DNA of 64,000 bases from Saccharopolyspora phatthalungensis (lineage in GTDB: Bacteria; Actinomycetota; Actinomycetes; Mycobacteriales; Pseudonocardiaceae), in the NCBI RefSeq assembly GCF_014203395.1, contig NZ_JACHIW010000001.1, forward strand, positions 248,001 to 312,000. The letters are read 5' to 3'. The number at the start of each line of letters is the position of its first letter. The stretch's first letter is position 1. The translations under genes were made by a program, and so were the position numbers. Below the pieces are notes generated by a model that was not told the origin of the DNA, made no database searches, and worked only from the letters and a program-made list of their open reading frames with translations. Shown in pieces: positions 40,795-50,212 of the stretch.

Positions 40795-40837
40795 ATGCTT
40801 TCTAAATCACGTATCCATAGGTCAGAGCCTCATCGGC

Positions 40838-41950
40838 TTACACGAGTTCATCGAGCCGACGGGTCAGTTTGTCCAGATCCTCCCGAGCCCGTACAGAGTT
40901 GACTGCGGTCATTGCCTGTCTCGCTGCGTCTGCCTGCTCTCGTGCGTCCTCTACCCTGCCCTGAGCTAGACGGACCAGACCAAGACGGGTTAGGACCATG
41001 ACCCTCCCTCGACCCCTCTCAGGGCCGAAGTCCAGGAGGGTTTGTTGATAGTACGCGGCGGCCTTGCTGTACTCCCCAATTGCTCTATACGAGTGGCCCA
41101 GTATCGCGCACAGGTGCGGTTCCGACAGGAACCCGGCCCACGAGGGCACCCCGTCCGGGTATTCCTTGCCAATCAGATCCTCAGCCAGTCCCAGCAGATT
41201 CCGCGCTTCGCGCACATTCCCCGCGTTGCCAAGGTGGCGAGCTAGCCCGGCGGCCACGTTGGCACGCTCCAACGGATGCACCCGGCTCTCTTGGTAAACC
41301 CCTGTAAGCATCGATGCCGCGTCTACTGGTCGAGTCTCCATGAACAAGGAGACGTTAAGGCGGACATGCGCGGTAAGGGTCGGATCGTTTCCCTCATTGC
41401 CGGTACGGATCGCCAACTCAGACAGACGCCCAGTCTGGTATTTAAGCCCGGAATCGTGGAAAGACCACGCAACCCGGTCCGAGAGCGACGCCACGGCGCT
41501 ATACAGGGCCTTGCGGGTACCGGATGTCATCGGCCGGTCCAAAAGACCGACGGCCCACCGCAGGGACTCTCCCGCGACACCGGCCGCGACTCTGCCTCCG
41601 TACTGGAGATCCATCGCCGAGAAATGCCGGGCCGATTCCTGGACTGCCTCGACCTCGATCCTACCGACTTGACCGGTTTCTCCGGGGGAGACTAGCCCGT
41701 CTAGTAGCCGCGCCAGCGGTTCACTCGCCGCAGCTGTGGCAAGCGCCGTGAGTAGTGTTCTCCTGTCCATGTCGTCTGCCAGTCCTTCCACACCTAGAGC
41801 CCGTTCGTACGCCTTTATGTGCTTGTGGAGTACCGGTCGCTTGCCGGTCTCAAGCAGAGACAAATATGAAGAAACCATGTGAACTCGCTGCGACATCTCG
41901 CGGAGACTGACTCCAGCGCCTTCGCGCGCCGCCCTGAGTGTGGCACCCAT
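40838..41950 (-). CDS. XRE-family transcriptional regulator with TPR-like C-terminus
   Basis: A 370-residue protein. Residues 1-65 are an XRE helix-turn-helix (LRAAREGAGVSLREMSQRVHMVSSYLSLLETGKR). The remaining 300 are helical with TPR-like repeats (HSYRAIGEYSKAAAYYQQTL), the plan of many actinobacterial regulators that listen to a peptide or small ligand. The ATG at 41950 starts at the domain boundary; a TTG six bases earlier, right after GAGGGGGAG, is possible. Base composition is visibly lower in GC than the neighbours. It is flanked by partial copies of MBL and uvrC, so it arrived by transfer. No partner gene is present. Confidence 0.85.
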   Translation of the reverse strand: MGATLRAAREGAGVSLREMSQRVHMVSSYLSLLETGKRPVLHKHIKAYERALGVEGLADDMDRRTLLTALATAAASEPLARLLDGLVSPGETGQVGRIEVEAVQESARHFSAMDLQYGGRVAAGVAGESLRWAVGLLDRPMTSGTRKALYSAVASLSDRVAWSFHDSGLKYQTGRLSELAIRTGNEGNDPTLTAHVRLNVSLFMETRPVDAASMLTGVYQESRVHPLERANVAAGLARHLGNAGNVREARNLLGLAEDLIGKEYPDGVPSWAGFLSEPHLCAILGHSYRAIGEYSKAAAYYQQTLLDFGPERGRGRVMVLTRLGLVRLAQGRVEDAREQADAARQAMTAVNSVRAREDLDKLTRRLDELV

Positions 41951-42509
41951 ATGGGCCAAGGCTCCCCCTCTGCAAACCCCTGTCAACATTTATCCACTTC
42001 CCAAGATAGCGGCAGCTGATCAGTGTGGGTACCGAGCGGGCCCGGTTCGCAAAAACCGGGAAGCTGCGTCAACGGAGACAGCAGCGAACCGGTGCCAAAC
42101 CCCCGGCCGGGCCGCCCCGCTCACCCAAACGGACGGCACTAGGTAGGTGTTGCTGTGGGCGATGCAGTCCTGGAGCAAAACCACTGGGATCTAACCCGAG
42201 TCCTTCGGGATCGTCTACCAGCAATCCGGGAGGGGTTCTGAACCACAAAGAGCCCCTCCAAACCTGAAGTGGCCCCCGGAAGTCGGAACTGAATTTCTCA
42301 GTCCAACTTCCGGGGAGAAGTTCACTTGCGGAGGGGGTCTTTCGCTGTATCCGAATCAGAATATCTCGGCTAGCAGGCAGGCTCCGAATCTACCGCTACC
42401 GCTCGGACAACAACGAGCATACGGTTACGCCCCTGAAACACAAAAAGGCCCCTTACCTTGCCGCCGACCGCGATGCGGCATTTGGCCGCTCCGCACCCCT
42501 GCCGCCATT
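41951..42509. other. Non-coding part of the insertion between the XRE gene and the uvrC fragment
   Basis: No credible gene is seen; composition is less GC-rich than the core. It contains several hairpins: CCCGGTT...AACCGGG (42041-42060), GGAGGGG...CCCCTCC (42229-42259), and the strongest, CCCCGGAAGT...ACTTCCGGGG (42274-42315), whose stem continues inward with two mismatches and resembles a terminator. No integrase, relaxase or attachment-site tRNA was recognised. Confidence 0.5.
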
Positions 42510-42708
42510 CTGGTGATCGGTGTCGGCCGCTAGGAAGTCGCAGAGTCGTCGACGATCGACCGGTGCCCCTCGGCGCTGACCCGACCGGCGCAGGGCGCCG
42601 AACACTTACCGATGTAACCAAGCAGACACGGACGGCCGATCTGCGAGTAGCGCTTGAACACACCGCCGGAGCAGGTGCGCCCGGAAAACACCCGCAGCAA
42701 CAGACGCC
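42510..42708 (-). pseudogene. Degenerate internal fragment of uvrC
   Basis: About 200 bases align with uvrC positions 39943-40136, covering the segment that encodes the CLLGYIGKC region. By eye the identity is near 88%, with several small indels and an in-frame stop, so it is dead. The rest of the uvrC 5' half is missing, and the fragment joins directly to the upstream of the intact MBL gene at about 42709-42721. Confidence 0.85.
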
Positions 42709-42787
42709 GGAGCGGCGAAGGGGCACACTGGGTGGAGCCGTGATCACGTTGCTCGATCAGGAATTGCGCCGTACTGGGAGGTCAGCC

Positions 42788-43723
42788 GTGAACGAGAACG
42801 CCCGTCCCGAACGCGCGACGCTGTCCGAGGTCGCCCCGGGCGTGCATGCGTGGGTACAGCCGGACGGTTCGTGGTGGGTCAACAACGCCGGGGCGGTGCT
42901 CGGTGACGGCGGAATCGTGCTAATCGACACCTGCGCGACCGCCCAGCGCACCCAGCTTTTCCTCGATGCGGTGCGCGTCGCCGCCGGGGACGCGCCGATC
43001 CGGTTCGCGGTGAACACCCACCCGCACGGCGACCACACGCACGGCAACGCCCTGCTGCCCGACTCGACCGTCCTCATCGGACACGAGGCGACTCGCGAGG
43101 GCATCCTGTCCGACCCGATGCTCACGGATCCGCCACCGGTGTGGGAGCCGTCGCCGGAGTGGGGCATCACCGAACACCGCGCACCGACGGTGGTGCTGCG
43201 GGACTCGCTGACGCTGCACAGCGGCGACCGCCGGATCGAACTGCACCACCCCGGATACGCCGCGCACAGCGCCGGCGACGTGGTGGCCTGGGTGCCGGAC
43301 GCGGGCGTGCTGTTCGCCGGGGACCTGATCTTCCACGGCCTCACGCCGCTGGTGATCTCGGGCTCGTTGGAGGGCGCGCTGAAGGCGCTGGACTGGCTGG
43401 CCGGCTACCCGGCCGCGACGGTGGTGCCCGGGCACGGCGCGACCCTGCCCGGCTCGGCGCTCCCGCGGGTACTCGAAGACCACGCCCGCTATTACCGGTT
43501 CGTCCTGGACACGGCCCGCCAGGCCCGCACCGACGGCCTCACTCCGCTGGAGGCGGCCGAGCGGTGCGACCTGGGCGAATTCGCGTCGTGGCCGGAGCGC
43601 GAACGCATCGTCCTCAACCTGCACCGCGCCTACTCCGACATCGACGACACCGAACCCGACCTCGTCGCGGCGTTCACCGACGCGGTCACCTACAACGGCG
43701 GCCCCCTCCGCTGCGTGGTCTAG
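42788..43723 (+). CDS. Metallo-beta-lactamase-fold hydrolase
   Basis: A 311-residue MBL-fold protein. The metal motif is HPHGDH (H78, H80, D82, H83 in NTHPHGDHTHGN); later ligands are in HHPGYAAHSAGD, FAGDLIF and VVPGHG. It resembles the broad glyoxalase II/quinoprotein-relay group, acting on an unknown ester or amide. GGGAGG stands six bases before the GTG at 42788. An upstream in-frame GTG at 42740 lacks such a site. It would have been divergent from uvrC before the insertion at 40.6-42.7 kb. Confidence 0.85.
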   Translation: MNENARPERATLSEVAPGVHAWVQPDGSWWVNNAGAVLGDGGIVLIDTCATAQRTQLFLDAVRVAAGDAPIRFAVNTHPHGDHTHGNALLPDSTVLIGHEATREGILSDPMLTDPPPVWEPSPEWGITEHRAPTVVLRDSLTLHSGDRRIELHHPGYAAHSAGDVVAWVPDAGVLFAGDLIFHGLTPLVISGSLEGALKALDWLAGYPAATVVPGHGATLPGSALPRVLEDHARYYRFVLDTARQARTDGLTPLEAAERCDLGEFASWPERERIVLNLHRAYSDIDDTEPDLVAAFTDAVTYNGGPLRCVV

Positions 43724-43735
43724 GCAATGAGCGCC

Positions 43736-44815
43736 CTACAGCGGGCAGACTAGGCGCTCGGCGACCGGGACGAGGGTTATCGGCAGCGCCGGCAGGGTCT
43801 GGTACCAGTACGCCACCGATGAGACGTCGTCGGAGCGCTTGTTGGCGTGCCCGTGCTCGATGGTGACCTTGATGGACCGATCGAAGACCACCGGGTCCTC
43901 GACGTGGAACCGGTAGTAGGACACCTGCCCGCTCCAGTTCGGCCCGCCCGGCATGGTGAGCCCGTGGTAGGGCGCCTGGTACTGCTGGGTCGGGCACCAC
44001 GCGGTGTTGAAGTAGTCCTCGGTGCCGGTGCCGTGCAGCCTCGGCGGCCAGGGTTCGCCGTCGATGAAGAACATGTCGTCGCCCTCGCCGTACCAGTTCC
44101 AATCGGTGGTGTGGCGGAGGTTCTGCACGTTGAGCACGGTGCCGACATAGTGCCCGCGCCCCTCGGCCTCCAGCAGCACGTAGTTGCCCGCGCCGTCGGT
44201 GTTGGTGCCGCCGAAGAGGAACTCGTCGTTGCTCTGGTCGCCCTGGTCGACGCCGTCGGTTGGGTTCTGCCGGCGCCACTGCGCGTGGAAGTAGCCGAGA
44301 TCCGCGTCTGCCTCGCCGTAGGTCTCGTAGTCGATGTAGAAGTAGAACGTCACGGGCTTGATGCTCATCTCGCTGATCAGCTCGAACTTGGCCCGCCCGG
44401 CGAAGGGCATCGCGAACCAGCAGTTGAATCCCTTGCCGTCCTGCGGGCTCATCTGCAGCGGTGCGGACGCGAAGTTGGCGCTGCGGCCGTGCCCCATGCC
44501 GAAGAAGTCCCCCAGCGGCACGAGCACGGCCGGATGCGACGAGTCGTCCCAGGTGATCTTCAGGACGAGCCGCCGCAGGTAGTCGCCCTCGACCTCGGCC
44601 CGCTGCCCGAGGTGGTCGACGGCGACGGTGCACCAGATGTGGGTGATCACGCCGGGTCCGGAAATGTCGGCTAATTCCCGGGTTTCGCCCGGCTCGATGC
44701 GGATGTTGTCGCTGTTGCCCCCGCTGCGGTCCCAGCTGGATACCCTGCCGCGCCGGGTCTGCCGCAGCCGGGGCAGATCCCGCAAGCTGCTACCGAACGA
44801 TCCGTATCCGGACAA
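43736..44815 (-). CDS. DUF2961 / GH172-like glycoside hydrolase
   Basis: A 359-residue DUF2961 protein, the family now called GH172, whose studied members act on alpha-fructofuranosides and on D-arabinofuranosides of mycobacterial arabinan. Seen are SGPGVITHIWCTV, the LRRLVLKITWDDSSHPAVLVPLGDFFG block (key WDDS and LGDFFG), FNCWFAMPF, and GTGTEDYFNTAW with acidic residues. There is no signal peptide. The TTG at 44815 follows GGGGAGG; a GTG at 44854 is the alternative. It faces the MBL gene tail to tail across 12 bases. Possible substrates include cell-wall arabinan. Confidence 0.85.
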   Translation of the reverse strand: MSGYGSFGSSLRDLPRLRQTRRGRVSSWDRSGGNSDNIRIEPGETRELADISGPGVITHIWCTVAVDHLGQRAEVEGDYLRRLVLKITWDDSSHPAVLVPLGDFFGMGHGRSANFASAPLQMSPQDGKGFNCWFAMPFAGRAKFELISEMSIKPVTFYFYIDYETYGEADADLGYFHAQWRRQNPTDGVDQGDQSNDEFLFGGTNTDGAGNYVLLEAEGRGHYVGTVLNVQNLRHTTDWNWYGEGDDMFFIDGEPWPPRLHGTGTEDYFNTAWCPTQQYQAPYHGLTMPGGPNWSGQVSYYRFHVEDPVVFDRSIKVTIEHGHANKRSDDVSSVAYWYQTLPALPITLVPVAERLVCPL

Positions 44816-45221
44816 GAAAACCTCCCCAGTGGTACTGCCGGTATTCCCGATCACGTTCTACCACGCGCCGGACGGCCAGATGCCGGTTTTTCCCGACATA
44901 GCAAGTCAATTGCTATGCGCCGGGGCCGCAGGCCGTTCCGATTCCCTTCGGCAGTGTTGGAACAGCGGCGAATGGCTCAACGCAGCCACGTCCGGCCAGC
45001 CGTCGTGGACCCGCCTGGGGATCGGCCACCGCCTGCGGCGTGCGAAAGATCCGGCCGCCGCATCACGCACCCAGGTGTCTACTGTGGACCAGAGAAGGAC
45101 ACTGCGGGCACTTCTTGCCTGCCAGAAACGGTCATCGATCAGCTCCATCAGGCAGCCGGTCGATCGCTCGAAGGCACGCAGTGGATCCCCTCGCCGGTCT
45201 ACGCCGGGTCGCGCCGCCGGG
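44816..45221. other. Gap upstream of the GH172 gene
   Basis: It holds the promoter side of the GH172 gene, an operator-like palindrome at 44897-44917, and a minus-strand frame of 80 codons (44906-45148, MELIDDRFWQARSAR...) with arginine-rich translation and no family I recognise. I do not call that frame a gene. Confidence 0.4.
44897..44917. promoter_or_regulatory. Operator-like inverted repeat CATAGCAA-N5-TTGCTATG
   Basis: Two perfect 8-bp arms are separated by GTCAA, in an AT-rich patch about 80 bases upstream of the GH172 start. The spacing fits a dimeric repressor such as LacI or GntR type. No regulator gene is adjacent. Confidence 0.55.
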
Positions 45222-46244
45222 TCAGCGCGCTGGGGGTTCGTAGTTCTCGATGCGGCGCAACAGGTTCCGGATTCGGGCGCCGTAGAACGGCGAGAGGGCA
45301 TAGCCCGGGTAGCTGGCGAACCAGCTGGCACTGCCCAGGCTGACCGCGTCGGCACCGGCCCAGAAGTATTCGCGGCAGTCGTCGAAGCTGCGGATGCCGC
45401 CGGTGGCGATGATCGGCAGCGTCACCCCGGCGTCCCGCAGCTCCTTGACCACCCGCAGGCCGATCGGCTTGATCGCGCGGCCAGAAAGCCCGCCGAAGCC
45501 GTTCTTCAGCAGCGGCTGCCCGGTGTTCGGGTCCAGCCGCAGGCCCTTGACGGTGTTGATCGCGGTCAGCGCGGACACCCCGTGCCGGGCGGCCAGCCGG
45601 GCGTGCCCGAGGTAGTCGTAATCCGGCGACAGCTTCAGGATCACCGGATGGTTGCTGCGCGGCACCGCCTCGGCCAGCACCGATTCGATGATCTGGTTGA
45701 AGTCGAAGTTGACGTTGTGGCAGGAGACGTTGAACTCCACCGCGGCGATCTCGCCGGCCGGCACCGCGGCGTTGACCTTGTCGACCAGCGTGACGAACTC
45801 TTCGGCGGAGAAGCCGCCGACGGAGACGATGGTGTTCTGCTCGCGGGTGCGCGGGTAGTAGTCGCGCAGGTAGGCGTCGATCCCGACATTGCACCAGCCG
45901 AAGGCGTTGAGCCAGCCGCCGTCGACTTGCCGCAACGCCTGACCGTAGCGCTTGATCAGTGCGGGCAGTTCGTGCAGCGGCCACACGTCGCGGGTGGTGA
46001 AGTGCCCCTCGCGGGGCTCGACGGTGAGCGTGCGGGTGGTGACACCGCCGAAGCGGGACAGCGGCACGAACTGCGAGATCGGGCTCATGCCGTAGGGCAC
46101 CAGTTTCGCGTTGGCCACGCCGTAACCGAGCAGGCTGGACGAGGTCACCAGGCGGTTGCGCAGTCTGATGTCGCCGAGCCGCACGCCGAGCTCGGACGGG
46201 ACGTCTCGCACCAACCGTAGGTTGCGCTCCTGGGCTACGCTCAC
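45222..46244 (-). CDS. Dihydroorotate dehydrogenase-like FMN protein
   Basis: A 340-residue TIM-barrel flavoprotein resembling class 1 dihydroorotate dehydrogenases. It has FNVSCHN (where PyrD enzymes have NxSCPN), an INTVKGLRLDP segment, GFGGLSGRAIKPIGLR and the FMN phosphate loop IIATGGIRS. The N-terminal LRNRLVTSSSLLGYG is as in the family. The pyrimidine pathway genes are not nearby and an extra copy of pyrD may exist, so the substrate may differ. GGAGGAG precedes the GTG start. Confidence 0.8.
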   Translation of the reverse strand: MSVAQERNLRLVRDVPSELGVRLGDIRLRNRLVTSSSLLGYGVANAKLVPYGMSPISQFVPLSRFGGVTTRTLTVEPREGHFTTRDVWPLHELPALIKRYGQALRQVDGGWLNAFGWCNVGIDAYLRDYYPRTREQNTIVSVGGFSAEEFVTLVDKVNAAVPAGEIAAVEFNVSCHNVNFDFNQIIESVLAEAVPRSNHPVILKLSPDYDYLGHARLAARHGVSALTAINTVKGLRLDPNTGQPLLKNGFGGLSGRAIKPIGLRVVKELRDAGVTLPIIATGGIRSFDDCREYFWAGADAVSLGSASWFASYPGYALSPFYGARIRNLLRRIENYEPPAR

Positions 46245-46361
46245 GATCTCCTCCTACCCGACGTCGCGGCGCCGTCGAGTCCCATTGTCCCTCACCCGGA
46301 GCAGTACACCGAGCCGGGTTCGCGCGTACCGTCGGCGGGTGCGAACCCGAACCGGGCGATG

Positions 46362-47141
46362 TCAATGGCTATCGGCTCGTTGATTTCCATGGAAATCGCC
46401 GCGTCCGTCGCACCTGGCGTGCGCTTCGTCGACCGCCGCGATCAGCGAGTCCGGGGTCAGCCCGGCGATGACCCGGTCGATGTCGCGCAGCCCCGCCCGC
46501 AGCAGCAAGCGTTTCTCGTTGGTGACCCACTCGCCCCGGGCCGCGAGGACCGCGTGCGCCGCCTGACAGGCGGCCTGCACGATCGCGCCGGCGGTCTCGG
46601 CGAGCCGACCTTGAGGCGCGTGGTTAGCCCGCGCGTAGCCCAATGTCATCGACGCCCGCTCCCACCAGACCGGCGGCGCGGACTTGCGCAGCGCGTCCGG
46701 GTATTCCGGGCGCGGCAACTCGCCGCGCAGCACCCGGTTGATCGCCAGTTCGGCGACCACCAGGTAGCTCGGGATGCCGACCAGGTGGAACATCAACGGC
46801 TGCCACTCGAACCGGCCCGCGCGGGCCTCGGCGAGCTCGTGCTCCACCACGTCGAGATCTCGGTAGTGGATGTCGACGTGGCGGCCTTCGATTCGCAGCC
46901 AGGCACCCCCGTTGAACACGCCACCGCCCCAGCCGCCGAGCTCGGAGACTTCGCCGGGCCACCCGATGTCGCGCAGGTCCTGCGGCTCGAACGGGCCGCG
47001 GTAGTAGATCGCGAAGTCCCAGTCGCTGTCGGTGCGGTGGGTTCCCTGGGCTCGCGAGCCCCCGAGGCTCACCGCCCGCACCCCCGGCAGGCCGGCCAAG
47101 CGGTCCGCGACACGGGCTTCGAATTCGGCATCGTCCGGCAC
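46362..47141 (-). CDS. Nucleotidyltransferase-domain protein
   Basis: A 259-residue protein with a Pol-beta-type nucleotidyltransferase domain. The motif is GGSRAQGTHRTDSDWDFAI with D40 and D42, and a third Asp lies in HVDIHYRD. The C-terminal part (about 110-240) is helical, like the DUF4037-type partner domain. It could adenylylate a small molecule or be a toxin-like or antibiotic-modifying enzyme; nothing near it decides. The last residues (DFHGNQRADSH) are encoded by a GATTTC-N4-GAAATC palindrome, so the natural end may once have been earlier. The start is a GTG. Confidence 0.8.
   Translation of the reverse strand: MPDDAEFEARVADRLAGLPGVRAVSLGGSRAQGTHRTDSDWDFAIYYRGPFEPQDLRDIGWPGEVSELGGWGGGVFNGGAWLRIEGRHVDIHYRDLDVVEHELAEARAGRFEWQPLMFHLVGIPSYLVVAELAINRVLRGELPRPEYPDALRKSAPPVWWERASMTLGYARANHAPQGRLAETAGAIVQAACQAAHAVLAARGEWVTNEKRLLLRAGLRDIDRVIAGLTPDSLIAAVDEAHARCDGRGDFHGNQRADSH
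46382..46397. repeat. GATTTC-CATG-GAAATC palindrome in the 3' end of the nucleotidyltransferase gene
   Basis: A perfect 16-bp palindrome and a member of the 3'-end family. Here it lies inside the reading frame, about 20 bases before the stop. Confidence 0.55.
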
Positions 47142-47249
47142 AGTGATCAGACTCCTTCGGCAGCGTAGGCAGCATCGCCGAAGTCACCGCCGAAGTCACC
47201 GCCGAAGTCACCGTCAGGAATCCACGACCGGAGGCCAGAAGAACGCGGC

Positions 47250-47265
47250 GATTTCACTTGAAATC
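47250..47265. repeat. GATTTC-ACTT-GAAATC palindrome after the PH-domain gene
   Basis: It extends to GCGATTTCA-CT-TGAAATCGC (47248-47267), a 9-bp stem, six bases from the stop of the membrane protein gene at the end of the riboflavin operon. Probably a terminator. Confidence 0.55.
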
Positions 47266-47273
47266 GCACCACA

Positions 47274-47723
47274 TCAGGTGCCCTGGTGCCGACCCACCGC
47301 GCGGCGGAGTTCGCGAAGCCGGCGCATCGCGGTCACCGCGCGCTCGCCGTCGGCCGCCTGGATCGCCATGATCGGCACGTACTCGTCTTCCGGCAGCTCC
47401 AACCGGGCCCACGCGGCACCATCCGGGAAGCTGACGGCCTGCACCAGCGGCCAGGAGTAGCGCTGGGTGCCGATGATGTTGCGGACCTCCACGCCGTCGG
47501 CGTCCGCGCGCAATCGCGGCCGGGTCAGCAGCATCACGCCGCCGGCCAGCAGCACGCCCAGAAACCCCATCGCAACCTGGTCGGACACCGAGAACACCGC
47601 GCCGGTCGGCGTGTTCCGCAGCAGCGTCGCGACCACGGCGAACACCAGCACCAGCGCGACCGCGATCGGGATCGCCACCCGCCGCACCTTCCGCGGCCGG
47701 ACCTCCACGCGCTCCTCGCTCAC
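47274..47723 (-). CDS. PH-domain membrane protein of the rib operon
   Basis: A 149-residue protein with two helices (about 15-35 and 45-65) and a small bacterial PH-like domain (LRADADGVEVRNIIGTQRYSWPLVQAVSFP). This matches the position and plan of Rv1417 next to ribH. The GTG overlaps the ribH stop (GTGA). Its tie to flavin synthesis is only positional; it could be a membrane-anchoring or transport helper. The frame continues far upstream but overlaps ribH. Confidence 0.85.
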   Translation of the reverse strand: MSEERVEVRPRKVRRVAIPIAVALVLVFAVVATLLRNTPTGAVFSVSDQVAMGFLGVLLAGGVMLLTRPRLRADADGVEVRNIIGTQRYSWPLVQAVSFPDGAAWARLELPEDEYVPIMAIQAADGERAVTAMRRLRELRRAVGRHQGT

Positions 47724-48213
47724 AGGAACCCTCGCTCGCTGTCCCAGCCGCGCAGCTCCCGCAGCAGCAGTGCGGTCTCCAGCGCCGCGGCGGTGGCCTC
47801 GAACCCCTTGTCCTCCACCGAGTCGGCGAACCCGGCCCGGCCCTCGGCCTGCTGCATGGTGTCGCACGTCAGTACGCCGTTGCCGACGGCCGTGGATTCG
47901 TCCAGCGCCACCCGGGTCAGGCCCTGGGTGACCGAGTCGCAGACGTACTCGAAATGCGGGGTGCCACCGCGGATCACCGCACCGAGTGCGACCACGGCGT
48001 CGTGCTGGTGCGCCAACTGCTGGCAAACGACCGGCAGCTCGATCGAACCGGGCACCCGCACCACGGTCGGCTCGGCGATGCCCGCCTCCTTGGCCGCCGC
48101 CAGTGCGCGGGAGAGCATCTGCTCGACGAGCCGCTCGTGCCAGCGGATCGCGGCAATGCCCAGCCGCAGGTCACCCGCCTTCGGCACGCTGATCCGCGGC
48201 CGCCCCTCACCAC

Positions 48214-48217
<4 letters not shown>
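47720..48217 (-). CDS. ribH: 6,7-dimethyl-8-ribityllumazine synthase
   Basis: A 165-residue lumazine synthase that joins the ribityl pyrimidinedione to dihydroxybutanone phosphate in the penultimate riboflavin step. [29 protein letters not shown] and [18 protein letters not shown] are the family blocks, with the catalytic His in PHFEYV. Its ATG overlaps the ribBA stop by four bases. The C-terminus is slightly long. Confidence 0.95.
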
Positions 48218-49511
<1,294 letters not shown>

Positions 49512-49512
<1 letters not shown>

Positions 49513-50159
49513 CACCGCGCCTCCCTGACGCCGCCATTGTCCCCCGAACGGGCCTGCGCACCATGGGCCCTTTCGGCCAGCTGCGCCGCGGCGAGCCGTT
49601 CGAGGTGCTTGGCCAGCACATCCACCTCGATGTTCACTTCGTCACCCGGCTCGCGCAGGCCCAGCGTGGTCACCTCCTTGGTGGTGGGGATCAGCGCGAC
49701 GGTGAACTCCGCCTCCCCCGCGTCGACCACGGTCAGCGACACCCCGTCGACGGTGATCGAGCCCTTCTCCACCAGGTAGCGGGACAGCCGCCGCGGCAGT
49801 TCGAAGCGGGTGAGCCCGTCGGCGTCGGTGCCGCGCAGCACCGCGGTGCCGTCGACGTGGCCCTGCACGATGTGGCCGCCGAGTCGCTCGCCGAGGGCCA
49901 TCGCGCGCTCCAGGTTGACCCGGTCGCCGGTCGCGATGCCCTTCAGCGCGGAGCGGCGCAGCGTTTCGGCCACCACGTCCACGGTGAACCGTCCGTCCCC
50001 GACGGTGACCACGGTCAGGCAGACGCCGTTGACGGCGATCGAGTCGCCGTGCTTGGCGTCTTCGGTCACCACGGGCCCGGAGATAGTCAATCGGCTGCCG
50101 TCGGACAACGGCTCGAACGCCTCGATGGTGCCGAGTTCCTCGACGATCCCGGTGAACAC
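49512..50159 (-). CDS. ribE: Riboflavin synthase alpha subunit
   Basis: A 215-residue protein of two repeated barrel domains that dismutates two lumazines to riboflavin. [12 protein letters not shown] opens it. The repeat is visible as [14 protein letters not shown] and [13 protein letters not shown], and [24 protein letters not shown] is the central block. GAGGAGG stands six bases before the GTG at 50159; the frame upstream overlaps ribD. A tail of about 15 residues ([13 protein letters not shown]) is extra. Confidence 0.95.
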
Positions 50160-50212
50160 CTGCTGCCTCCTCGCACTGCCTGGCGGGCCTCGTCGCCCGC
50201 GCGCCGCCCCGG

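Noticed and set aside
42160..42260. tRNA-like or attachment-site sequence in the insertion
   Set aside because: No cloverleaf or T-arm GGTTC-type consensus could be drawn, and there is no integrase nearby.
44906..45148. 80-codon minus-strand frame upstream of the GH172 gene
   Set aside because: There is no convincing ribosome-binding site, it is Arg-rich as expected of a shadow frame, and it spans the operator palindrome.
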